A stretch of DNA of 64,000 nt from Cellulosilyticum sp. I15G10I2 (lineage in GTDB: Bacteria; Bacillota; Clostridia; Lachnospirales; Cellulosilyticaceae): NCBI RefSeq assembly GCF_900095725.1, contig NZ_FMMP01000009.1:186001-250000 (forward strand). Reading direction: 5' to 3'. A program made the position numbers and the translations under genes. This document shows, in pieces, positions 51,819 to 60,354 of the stretch (its first letter is position 1; each line of letters begins with the position of its first letter). The notes below the pieces were generated by a model. That model made no database searches. It was given only the letters and a program-made list of their open reading frames with translations, and was not told the DNA's origin.

Positions 51819-52790
51819 ATGAGACTTCATAGACTTCTAGGTATTATTATGTTGCTCGATTCAAGGGGCATTATGAACGCTGGAAATTTAGCTAAAATAC
51901 TTGAAACTTCTGAAAGAACTATCTATAGAGATATTGATATATTATGCGAATCAGGCATGCCAATTGTATCTATTTTAGGTCCTAATGGCGGATATACTTT
52001 TATGGAGGGCTATAAAATAAATTCAAACGTCTTAGGAAGCGGAGATGTCTTTAACCTTTTACTTTCAAGCATGGGCATCCAGCCAGAGAAGGATACCCAT
52101 GCAGCATCTCAATTAAAAAATGCCCTTATTAAACTTGAAAATAGCATATCAGAAGAACATAGAGAAGAAATTGCCAAAGCTAAAGAAAGATTTTTTATTG
52201 ACTCAGACCCTTGGTGGGGCAAAAAAATTGAAAATAAATATTTAGACATTATTCAAAAATCAATACTTCATTTAAAAAAGCTAAAAGTATACTATAAAAA
52301 ATATAGCGGCGAAGTATCTGAAAGAATTTTAAGGCCTTATGGTGCAGTGGTAAAAAACGCTGAGTGGTATGTGGTCGCTTTTTGTGAGGCCAAAAATGAG
52401 ATTAGAGTTTTTAAGTGCAGCAGGATAGAACATCTCGAAGTTCTAGATGAGATTTATAGTATGCCTGAACAATTTTCCTTAGAAACTTTTTGGGAAAGCA
52501 GCAAAAAAGAGTTTGTAAAACACCCCTCTAGTATACTAAAACAATATGCATATCCTGTAAAAATCAAATGTGTTGAGGAGAAAAATAAGCTTCTTGAAGG
52601 CTTTAACGTATGTTCATCTCTTCAATTAGAAAATCAATGGATTTATGATATAGATATGCTAAGTTTTAAAACCGCCTGCAGTGTTATCTTTCCTTTAAGT
52701 GATAGGATTGAGGTATTAGAACCCCCAGAACTTAGAGCATATATCTTCCAAAAAGCAAATAAAATCTTAAACCTATATAAAGTGATATAA
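51819..52790 (+). CDS. WYL-domain transcriptional regulator (HTH_11-WYL)
   Basis: 323 residues. DeoR-like helix-turn-helix in MNAGNLAKILETSERTIYRD, and a WYL domain whose strand reads AVVKNAEWYVVAFCEAKNEI with RVFKCSRIEHLEVL, followed by a C-terminal WCX-like part. The ribosome-binding site is TAGGAG. Such regulators sense nucleic-acid or small-molecule ligands. It is placed between the SDR gene and a GyrI-like gene, all on one strand. Confidence 0.88.
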   Translation: MRLHRLLGIIMLLDSRGIMNAGNLAKILETSERTIYRDIDILCESGMPIVSILGPNGGYTFMEGYKINSNVLGSGDVFNLLLSSMGIQPEKDTHAASQLKNALIKLENSISEEHREEIAKAKERFFIDSDPWWGKKIENKYLDIIQKSILHLKKLKVYYKKYSGEVSERILRPYGAVVKNAEWYVVAFCEAKNEIRVFKCSRIEHLEVLDEIYSMPEQFSLETFWESSKKEFVKHPSSILKQYAYPVKIKCVEEKNKLLEGFNVCSSLQLENQWIYDIDMLSFKTACSVIFPLSDRIEVLEPPELRAYIFQKANKILNLYKVI

Positions 52791-52822
52791 ATCCCTGACA
52801 TCCTATTGGCAGGGATTATTTG
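52790..52822 (+). terminator. Hairpin after the WYL regulator
   Basis: AATCCCTG and CAGGGATT (52790-52797, 52810-52817) pair, followed by ATTTGAT. The T-run is weak, so termination is partial at best. Confidence 0.55.
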
Positions 52823-52863
52823 ATATAATTGAATTATCAAATAACCGAAGGGAGATATGCATT

Positions 52864-53313
52864 ATGGAAGGAAAAATAGTAAATAGCGAAGGATTTAAGG
52901 CTGTAGGCCTCACCTACTTTGGCAATAACACAAACGGGGAAATCCCTAGTCTATGGGAGACCTTTAATAAACGCTACAAAGATATCAAACAAATAAGTAA
53001 ATCTATGCTGTGTTATGGCATCTGTGATGGTGAAACAGATTCTAAGTGCCAGTTTCACTATACGGCTTGTGCAGAAGTAGATAATTTTCTGGATATCCCA
53101 GAAGATATGGTGACCAAAGTTGTTCCAGCCGGTAAATACCTTATGTACACTTATAGTGGTGCTCTAAAAGATTTAGGAACATTTTATCATAATATTTTTA
53201 CCAATTGGCTGCCCTCTTCAACGTATGAATTAGACCTAAGACCTCAGTTTGAACTATACGATGAAAGATATATGAGTAATGGGGTATTTGATATCTATAT
53301 TCCAATTAAATAA
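52864..53313 (+). CDS. GyrI-like small-molecule-binding protein
   Basis: 149 residues, a single SOUL/GyrI-like effector-binding domain with no DNA-binding part. Visible blocks are FKAVGLTYFGNNTNGEIPSL, FHYTACAEVD and the C-terminal YELDLRPQFELYDERY with DIYIPIK, matching AraC-type effector domains. AAGGGAG precedes the ATG. Such stand-alone proteins bind or hydrolyse toxic compounds, or inhibit gyrase. The upstream WYL regulator probably belongs to the same response. Confidence 0.82.
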   Translation: MEGKIVNSEGFKAVGLTYFGNNTNGEIPSLWETFNKRYKDIKQISKSMLCYGICDGETDSKCQFHYTACAEVDNFLDIPEDMVTKVVPAGKYLMYTYSGALKDLGTFYHNIFTNWLPSSTYELDLRPQFELYDERYMSNGVFDIYIPIK

Positions 53314-53331
53314 TACTCTATATATAAGAAA

Positions 53332-53362
53332 AGCAAGGATGCGTTTTATATGCCTCCTTGCT
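53332..53362 (+). terminator. Hairpin after the GyrI-like gene
   Basis: AGCAAGGA and TCCTTGCT (53332-53339, 53355-53362) pair, followed by AGTTTAA. Confidence 0.6.
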
Positions 53363-53472
53363 AGTTTAATAACTAAAGGAAAAATACTCATATAACACTT
53401 TATAAGTTATGTCTCATTAAATAACAGAAAATACCAACCACCAATTATAAGACTCCACTGATTTCGAGGATC

Positions 53473-55047
53473 TCACCTAACAGAATAAATATCTGAAAAC
53501 TCTACGCTGATACGTTCAATATGATCCTGTTTTGTAGTGGTAGTATGGTGTATCTCATTGTCTTCAATGGTTTTGAAAGGCAGATTAATTATAAATTTTG
53601 TTCCGACTCCCACCTGGCTTATAAGTGTTATTGTCCCGCCATGCATCTCAACAAGAGCCTTCACAAGACTGAGACCTATGCCGCTCCCCTCGCTTTTTCT
53701 TGTTAACATTTCCTCAACTTGATAAAATCTTTCAAAAATCTTCTTTTGTTTATCTTCTGGGATACCGATACCTGTATCCTGCACTTTAATGCATATGCCG
53801 TTATCCTTCTTATGGAGATTTACAAATATCACCCCGCCCTTTGGCGTGAATTTAATAGCATTAGAAAGTAAATTCAGTAGAATCCTTTCTATCTTTTCAT
53901 CATCACAAGCCATTACTTGCTCTTCTACATCTGTATCAAATACTAGCTTTATTCCTTTATTTTCAATGTAATCAGATACCGACAAAGTAATTTCTTCAAC
54001 AACACTTATTATATTGCAGTTCTTAAGACGCAGTTCAAAAGCCTTGGCATCAATCTTAGAAATATCTATAAGGTTGTTTACAAGCTTTAATAATCTATAA
54101 CAATTCTGTCTCATAGTCCCTATACTTCGTACAACCTTCAACTGGTTATTACTGTATTCTTCATCACGCGTATAGAGATCCATTAATTGTACAGTCCCCA
54201 AAATGACATTAAGCGGTGTTCGAAGTTCATGAGAAATATTAGAAAAAAATTCTGTTTTCATCTTATCATGCTCCAACAGCTTTTCCATCATTTGCTTACT
54301 CTCAAATATACTTTCTTTCAGTTTACATGCTTCTTTTTCATCTGTAATATCCGTCATCACGCCAACTATGCCGCTTGGCACTTCATTACCATCAGTAAAA
54401 ACAGCCTTATTAAAGATAATGCTTCTTGAACTGCCATCAGGAAACTTAACAATGTCTTCATAGGTCTGAGTGCCCTGTGCCCTCAGAACCTCTAAGTCCA
54501 TCTTCTCATACCTACTCGCAAGTTGTGGTTCTGCTATATGATAAACTGTTTTTCCTATGGCTTCATCACTCTTTACGCCTACAGCATCTTTAAAAGCGCG
54601 ATTATACGCTATGTATTTAAGATCCACATCCTTAAAAAAAATAGGGCTTGGTATTGTATCCATCAGTCCTTTAAATAGTATCATTTCTTTCTTTAATTCC
54701 TCTTCTGCTTTTTTTCTTTTTTCTATCTCATTTTCAAGTTCACGATTTTTATTCTCAATCGTTTGTGCAAAATTTCCAAAATAAAATGCAAAAATATAAT
54801 ATGACGCAGCCACCAAAAATGCATTTATTATTGCTTTTTTATAACCTATATCTCTATTTAAAAAAAGGATAATAAAACCTAAGATTCCACACAATGCAGC
54901 ATTAATCATATCACCTTTTAAACTCATTTTTGAACTGCAGATCATTATAAAAACAATCCCTGAAATCACTTTAACTGATACAGGAACAAAAGGTACCAAA
55001 TATAAAATTATTATGAGTGTATAAAAGAAAAAACAAGATCTTTGCAT
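53473..55047 (-). CDS. Membrane PAS sensor histidine kinase
   Basis: 524 residues. Three to four hydrophobic N-terminal helices (about 5-90), a coiled-coil stretch (FAQTIENKNRELENEIEKRK), one PAS domain (about 125-235, MDTIPSPIFFKDVDLKYIAY), then HisKA with SNISHELRTPLNVILGT and a complete ATPase domain (NLLSNAIKFTPKGG, GTGIGIPEDK-like DTGIGIP, GSGIGLSLVKALVEMHGG). No response regulator lies next to it, so it is an orphan. A direct repeat of TTGGCGAC lies upstream at 55119-55136. Confidence 0.9.
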   Translation of the reverse strand: MQRSCFFFYTLIIILYLVPFVPVSVKVISGIVFIMICSSKMSLKGDMINAALCGILGFIILFLNRDIGYKKAIINAFLVAASYYIFAFYFGNFAQTIENKNRELENEIEKRKKAEEELKKEMILFKGLMDTIPSPIFFKDVDLKYIAYNRAFKDAVGVKSDEAIGKTVYHIAEPQLASRYEKMDLEVLRAQGTQTYEDIVKFPDGSSRSIIFNKAVFTDGNEVPSGIVGVMTDITDEKEACKLKESIFESKQMMEKLLEHDKMKTEFFSNISHELRTPLNVILGTVQLMDLYTRDEEYSNNQLKVVRSIGTMRQNCYRLLKLVNNLIDISKIDAKAFELRLKNCNIISVVEEITLSVSDYIENKGIKLVFDTDVEEQVMACDDEKIERILLNLLSNAIKFTPKGGVIFVNLHKKDNGICIKVQDTGIGIPEDKQKKIFERFYQVEEMLTRKSEGSGIGLSLVKALVEMHGGTITLISQVGVGTKFIINLPFKTIEDNEIHHTTTTKQDHIERISVEFSDIYSVR

Positions 55048-55141
55048 TCTATTGCCCCTTTATATAATTCATTTTATTTCATATTATCATAATATATATA
55101 TTTTTCATACAATTTTTGTTGGCGACTTTTGGCGACATGAC

Positions 55142-55181
55142 AAAAAGCGAGGCAGTTTTTGTTTTTCAAAAGCTGCTTCGC
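55142..55181 (-). terminator. Terminator of the second sugar-importer operon
   Basis: On the minus strand GCGAAGCAG pairs with CTGCCTCGC (one wobble) and is followed by TTTTT. It ends the operon whose last gene stops at 55208. Confidence 0.85.
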
Positions 55182-55207
55182 CTCTTTTTTCTTCAATCTT
55201 ACATGCA

Positions 55208-56113
55208 TTAACCTTTTAATGCCCCTGTTGTAAAGCTCTTTTGAACTTGCTTACTCATGGAAATATAGATTAAAACGGTTGGAATGGTAGCTATAACCAA
55301 CCCTGCCCCTAGTTCTCCCCATCGCGTTGCATATTGTCCAACCATTCCCATAATGCCTACTGTAAGTGTCTTGTACTCCTGCTTACTGACAAAGGTTGTT
55401 GCAAACATCAGCTCATTCCAACAGGATAAATAGGTGAAGATTGAAATGGTTGCTACTGCAGGTTTGATAAGTGGCAGCATAATCTTCGCAAAGATCTGAT
55501 AAATGTTTGCACCATCCAAACAAGCCGATTCTTCAAGTTCTCTTGGCAGGGTACCAAAAAACCCGACTAACACAAAGATTGCCATGGGTAGTGAAAACCC
55601 TATATAGGGAAGAATAAGTGCAACATAGGTATTATACAACTGTGTTTTTTTAAGAAAAATAAATAAAGGCAGCAAGGTACTGTGCATAGGAATCATAAGT
55701 CCTAACAAAAAGATAATCAGCATGGTGCCACTTAGCTTCCACTTCATCCTAGCTATAGCATAAGAAGCCATGGCCGCTAGTATATTGGTAATAATCACAG
55801 AAACTACCGTAACAATAATACTATTAATAAAATACCTTCCTATATTCCCGTCCAAAAAAGCTCTTGCATAGTTTTCAAATAATAACTTCTGAGGCAATGC
55901 CAGGGGATTTTTCCCAAATATTTCTGGATTGCTCTTTAGAGAAAACATAATAAGCCATAGTAATGGATAAATCTGTATTGCTGCAATAAGAAGTAGTATA
56001 GCTCTTTCCCCATATGTTTTTATATTATTAATGCCATGCTTTTTATTTTTTGAAGCGCCTTGCTTTCTTACTTCATAAAAAGAGGTTTTATTTAACTTCT
56101 TTGCCGTCTCCAA
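55208..56113 (-). CDS. Carbohydrate ABC transporter permease (MalG-like), second importer
   Basis: About 302 residues, six helices, EAA loop LEESACLDGANIYQIFAKIM then LPLIKPAVAT. I favour a TTG start at 56113, 8 nt after AGGAGG; the in-frame GTG at 56122 touches the site and is less likely. A basic cytoplasmic N-terminus of about 40 residues precedes the first helix. Partner of the permease encoded 8-17 nt upstream. Confidence 0.9.
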   Translation of the reverse strand: METAKKLNKTSFYEVRKQGASKNKKHGINNIKTYGERAILLLIAAIQIYPLLWLIMFSLKSNPEIFGKNPLALPQKLLFENYARAFLDGNIGRYFINSIIVTVVSVIITNILAAMASYAIARMKWKLSGTMLIIFLLGLMIPMHSTLLPLFIFLKKTQLYNTYVALILPYIGFSLPMAIFVLVGFFGTLPRELEESACLDGANIYQIFAKIMLPLIKPAVATISIFTYLSCWNELMFATTFVSKQEYKTLTVGIMGMVGQYATRWGELGAGLVIATIPTVLIYISMSKQVQKSFTTGALKG

Positions 56114-56129
56114 TTCTAACACCTCCTCT

Positions 56130-57017
56130 TTAATAAGTTGTCTTTTCTGTCTTAAAAAACTTTTGAATAAAGATTGTAAAAATCAAGCACTCTAGAATAA
56201 TAAAAATAGACATAGCACTTCCATAGCCATATTTATTTTGCAGAAAGATCTTACTGAACATTAAGGTTGTAGGCACCTCTGTTGCATGGATCGGCCCCCC
56301 TTTTGTCAAAACATAAATAAGATCAAAAGTTTTTAAAGAGCCAATAAGTGCAAAGGTCACACAAACTTTGATCATTGGAGCAATAAGAGGAATAGTGATT
56401 TTCACAGCCTTTTGAAAGTTGTTCGCACCGTCCACCTCTGCGGCTTCGTAAAGATCCGTCGGGATAGCCTTAATGCCGGAATAAAGCAGCAGCATATGGT
56501 AACCAATGTATTGCCATATAATCACAAAGAGTGCACTTCCAAGGGCTGTTTCTGGTGTTGCCAGCCAATTACGTTTTAAAAACTCAAGACCAAGCACTTC
56601 GAGTAAAGTGTTAAGCATACCATATTTAGGCTGATAAATTTTCATCCAAAGCTGACCGATAACAGTTGTTGATATGATAACTGGAATAAAATATACTGTC
56701 CTAAAAAAGGCTTCACCTTTAATCCCTTTTGAAATAACAATGGCAAGAACTAGTGCTAAAGGTACCTGTACAAATACTGAGAAAAATGCTACTAAAAATG
56801 AGTTTTTAACGGCCATCATAAAGCCATCTGTATTATTTACAAATAAATCAATATAGTTTTGAATCCCTATAAAAGTGGATTTGCCAATCCCATTCCATTC
56901 TAGCGTACTATAGTAAGCTGAAAAAAAGATAGGCACAATAACAATCATTAAAAATACTAAAAATGCGGGCAATACAAAAAGTACTATCGCTTTTTTATCA
57001 CTCAAAACTTTATCCAC
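56130..57017 (-). CDS. Carbohydrate ABC transporter permease (MalF-like), second importer
   Basis: 295 residues, six helices, EAA loop PTDLYEAAEVDGANNFQKAV then ITIPLIAPM. The start is GTG at 57017 with AGGTG upstream. Forms the channel with the following permease for the binding protein at 57165-58508. No ATPase is encoded nearby, as in the first importer. Confidence 0.9.
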   Translation of the reverse strand: MDKVLSDKKAIVLFVLPAFLVFLMIVIVPIFFSAYYSTLEWNGIGKSTFIGIQNYIDLFVNNTDGFMMAVKNSFLVAFFSVFVQVPLALVLAIVISKGIKGEAFFRTVYFIPVIISTTVIGQLWMKIYQPKYGMLNTLLEVLGLEFLKRNWLATPETALGSALFVIIWQYIGYHMLLLYSGIKAIPTDLYEAAEVDGANNFQKAVKITIPLIAPMIKVCVTFALIGSLKTFDLIYVLTKGGPIHATEVPTTLMFSKIFLQNKYGYGSAMSIFIILECLIFTIFIQKFFKTEKTTY

Positions 57018-57039
57018 CTAAACACCTGCTTTCTTACAA

Positions 57040-57074
57040 AGAATCAGTAACCCAAAATGTAGATTACTGATTCT
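57040..57074 (-). other. Intercistronic hairpin after the binding-protein gene
   Basis: AGAATCAGTAA (57040-57050) and TTACTGATTCT (57064-57074) pair perfectly. It lies in the 147-bp gap between binding protein and permease, which has a weaker inverted repeat at 57114-57163 as well. Confidence 0.6.
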
Positions 57075-57164
57075 AGGTTTTAAATTGTCTATTTCCTGGC
57101 TAGTTCTAAAATTCCTCTACTAATTGTGGGAATACCACCACTTAAATATGTTAGTGTAGTAGGG

Positions 57165-58508
57165 TTACTTAAGTGCATCCATTTCATCTACAAATTGTTG
57201 TGGTGTTTTAGTACCTGCAAATACTTCTTGAACTAAAGTTTTGTGTTTTTCTGCTGCTTCACCGCTTAATTTTGTATCCCAAGCAAGTACAAAACCTGTT
57301 GCTTTGTTTGCAAGATCAACCATTTGCTGTACAAGTGGATCGATCGTTTCACCTTGTGTATCAATTTTCCACGCTGGAAGGCCTGCCCCTAGGATAAAGC
57401 TTTCTTTTGCCATATGTTCTGCCATATAAGCTGCAAATTCAGCTGCTTCTTTTTTATGTTTTGTATTATTATTAACCATAAAGCAGTCGATTGCTCCGCC
57501 TAAGAACTCATCTTTATTACCTTTTGTCCCTGCAATACTTGGGAAGTTCTTTGCAACTACTTTATCTTTAACCATAGAGATATTTTCGTCTTGAACCTCA
57601 CCTGCGAACCAGCTGCCTATATAAAACATTGGCACTTCACCACTTAAGAATGCCATTTTAGCTTCATCATATGTAAATGCCATCGATGCTTCATCAAAAG
57701 TTTTTGCCTGAACGAGTTCACTAAGGAGCTGTGCACTATTTAGAAATTCTGGTTGATTAAAAGGAACCTTTTTCTCAAGTGCTGCGTTAGATCCATCAGC
57801 TCCAGCTTGACGAAGTGCCAGAACGTTTTGATAAAACATCAGTGGCCAACCATCTTTTGCGCCAACTGACATTGGTACAATTCCTTTTGCATTAAATGCA
57901 CGAATAGCCTCTAAGTATTCTTCATAGGTATCAGGTACTTTAATACCATTTTGGTCAAACATCTCTTGATTACAGTATAAGATACCTACCCATGAAACAA
58001 ATGGCAGCCCATATAATGTATCATTATAAGTTAAATTAGATCTTTGACTTTCAAGTAAATTCCCTTTTTGTTCTGATGTTAAGTACTCTTCTATTGGAAG
58101 GATTTGACCTGCATCTACGAAAGGTTGTGCAAAACCAGCTCCCCATGAGAAAAACACATCCGGGCCTTCATTTGCAGCCATAGCAGTCTTGATTTTTGTT
58201 TTATAAGCTTCATTTTCACTGGCATCAATCTCAATTTCTACATTTGGGTGTTCCGCCTTGTACTGTTCAAATACCTTCATAAAAGATTTTGCATTAGCAT
58301 CTGCATCTGTAGTCCATAAATGCCACACACTTAACTTAATCTTTTCCTCTGCCGATGGAGTTTCTTTTGCAGCATTCCCAGATGATGTCTCTGTAGCCTT
58401 CCCTGTTTGTTCCTTAGGTGCCTCTTGTTTTGCTCCGCATCCTACACTAGATAAAGCTAAGATTCCACTGATCGCGCAAGTTAATAATTTACTCCAGATT
58501 TTCCTCAT
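57165..58508 (-). CDS. Family 1 extracellular sugar-binding lipoprotein, second importer
   Basis: 447 residues. Lipobox ALSSVGC after the signal peptide and a Glu/Lys/Thr-rich tether, then the binding domain with TDADANAKSFMKVFEQYKAE and GPDVFFSWGAGF. It resembles the CUT1 oligosaccharide-binding class, but the ligand is unknown because no enzyme genes are attached. GGGGAGAA precedes the ATG. The AraC-type regulator gene upstream likely controls it. Confidence 0.92.
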   Translation of the reverse strand: MRKIWSKLLTCAISGILALSSVGCGAKQEAPKEQTGKATETSSGNAAKETPSAEEKIKLSVWHLWTTDADANAKSFMKVFEQYKAEHPNVEIEIDASENEAYKTKIKTAMAANEGPDVFFSWGAGFAQPFVDAGQILPIEEYLTSEQKGNLLESQRSNLTYNDTLYGLPFVSWVGILYCNQEMFDQNGIKVPDTYEEYLEAIRAFNAKGIVPMSVGAKDGWPLMFYQNVLALRQAGADGSNAALEKKVPFNQPEFLNSAQLLSELVQAKTFDEASMAFTYDEAKMAFLSGEVPMFYIGSWFAGEVQDENISMVKDKVVAKNFPSIAGTKGNKDEFLGGAIDCFMVNNNTKHKKEAAEFAAYMAEHMAKESFILGAGLPAWKIDTQGETIDPLVQQMVDLANKATGFVLAWDTKLSGEAAEKHKTLVQEVFAGTKTPQQFVDEMDALK

Positions 58509-58716
58509 ACGCTTCTCCCCCTAAATATATTTTTGTTACATTTATATCATACAGTGTTTGCAATTATCTTATAATTCATTTTTTTTACTATAACCTTTAA
58601 AAATTTTACTTCTTTATTGTGCATTATTAATATTTAAACTTTATCCGTTCTTATTCTTTAGTTCATTTTGCTATACACCTTTTTCTATCTGTCAGGTGCA
58701 TTTTATTGTACATCTA

Positions 58717-60354
58717 TTACCCCTCATGAAATATTAACTTTTTATAATCTGTCATTGACATACCTATGTATTTTTTAAACGAAGTGCTAAAATAATTAGG
58801 ATCTGGTACACCTACTTTTTCACCTATTTCATAAGCCTTTAAATCTGTACTTCTGACATACTCAAGTGCTGCCTCCATTCTGATTTTATTTAAATAGTCC
58901 TTAAAAGCAATTCCCTTTTTTTGTTTAAAGATACGGCTCAAATAGCTTGGGTTCATATAAAAATGCACTGCTATTTTATTTAATGTAAGCCCATAATCAC
59001 TCATATTTTCCTGAATGTATTTTGAAATTTCTTCCATAGAATCATTGACCATATGGGTTTGTATGGCATTAATATTTTTCATAAGCTTTTCGGCCAAAGA
59101 CACTACAAGCCGCTTAGCTTGCGGGATATTTGTAATAGAGGCTACCTCTTTAAAAAAGTCTTCTTGATAATACGCAATATCCTCTATTTGAATAGCCATA
59201 GATGTAATCATATAAAATAGAACCGAAATGATCCGTGTCGTCTGAATTCTTATATGAATGGTAAAGTTTTGCTCTTCTATATTACCGTATTGTCCAATAT
59301 TTTCATAAAGTGTATCAATGTATTCTATCAGCTGTTCATAAAGTCCTGCTTTTATCAGAAACTGCAGCTGCTCCATAGCATTTTCTTGTAAAACAGGTAT
59401 TTGACGGGTTTTGTGAGTAACAATCTCTAAATCATTATAATAAATAACCTGATTTTCACCTAATACAGCTTTAAATTGCAGTGCAGTTGTTGCTTCATTG
59501 TAAGAATCCTTAACGTCCTCAATATTCTCTTTGATACTGCCTATACCAATAGTAATATCCCACTTGGGATGATGCATTTTCAGGCTTTCAAGTACATAAT
59601 TGCATTCTTCAATTAGGTTGATATCTGCATTATTGCAGAATATCCCAATATTTTCTTTTGCATCTACTAGCACATGGATAAAAGGAATGATCTTCATACA
59701 GCTCTCCAAAAGTCGAACAGTGCCTATTAACTCAATAAGCCGTTCTTCTTCAGAGTGTCTTTTTTCTGCATTAAAACCAATCTCAATCAGCGCTACTTGG
59801 AAAAAGTGGTCCTTCAGCTCTAATTTCAAAAAATCCAGCTTGTCTACAATCTGTGCAAAAGAATATTTACTTCTAAATAGCTCCATAAAGAATTTTTCTT
59901 TCAGATAAGGTATATGCTGTTCAAGCTGCTGTCTAATCATACTATTTTCATAATCAAGCTGGCGTTGTTTCTCCAGTTTCTCTTTCACTTGAAGCACTGC
60001 GCTTTCAACTTCTGTTTCTCTGATTGGCTTCAAAATATAATTTTCTATCCCAATCTCAATACCATTTTTTGCATATTCAAATTTATCATATCCCGAAATA
60101 ATGATTATCTTTATTTTAGAATAGCTCTCTAAAATCTTCTTTGACATTTCTAGTCCGTCAGTAACAGGCATATTAATATCTGTTATAATCAAATCCACAA
60201 TATTTTCTTCTAAAAAGTCAAATACTTCTTCCGCACAGCTGGCTTCCCCTACTATTTGGCACCCTAGTTTTTCCCACTTAACACACTTCTTTAATAATTC
60301 TCTAATAAGATATTCATCATCTACTAACAGTACTCTTAAGTCATCGGTTTTCAA
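58717..60354 (-). CDS. YesN-type response regulator with AraC domain, second system
   Basis: 545 residues. Receiver with phospho-acceptor D59 in LIITDINMPVTDG, then a helical middle region and a C-terminal AraC domain with GVPDPNYFSTSFKKYIGMS. The start is TTG at 60354, overlapping the kinase stop by 3 nt, with GAGGAGGGG upstream. Paralogue of 22421-24043. It should activate the importer genes at 55208-58508. Confidence 0.93.
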   Translation of the reverse strand: MKTDDLRVLLVDDEYLIRELLKKCVKWEKLGCQIVGEASCAEEVFDFLEENIVDLIITDINMPVTDGLEMSKKILESYSKIKIIIISGYDKFEYAKNGIEIGIENYILKPIRETEVESAVLQVKEKLEKQRQLDYENSMIRQQLEQHIPYLKEKFFMELFRSKYSFAQIVDKLDFLKLELKDHFFQVALIEIGFNAEKRHSEEERLIELIGTVRLLESCMKIIPFIHVLVDAKENIGIFCNNADINLIEECNYVLESLKMHHPKWDITIGIGSIKENIEDVKDSYNEATTALQFKAVLGENQVIYYNDLEIVTHKTRQIPVLQENAMEQLQFLIKAGLYEQLIEYIDTLYENIGQYGNIEEQNFTIHIRIQTTRIISVLFYMITSMAIQIEDIAYYQEDFFKEVASITNIPQAKRLVVSLAEKLMKNINAIQTHMVNDSMEEISKYIQENMSDYGLTLNKIAVHFYMNPSYLSRIFKQKKGIAFKDYLNKIRMEAALEYVRSTDLKAYEIGEKVGVPDPNYFSTSFKKYIGMSMTDYKKLIFHEG

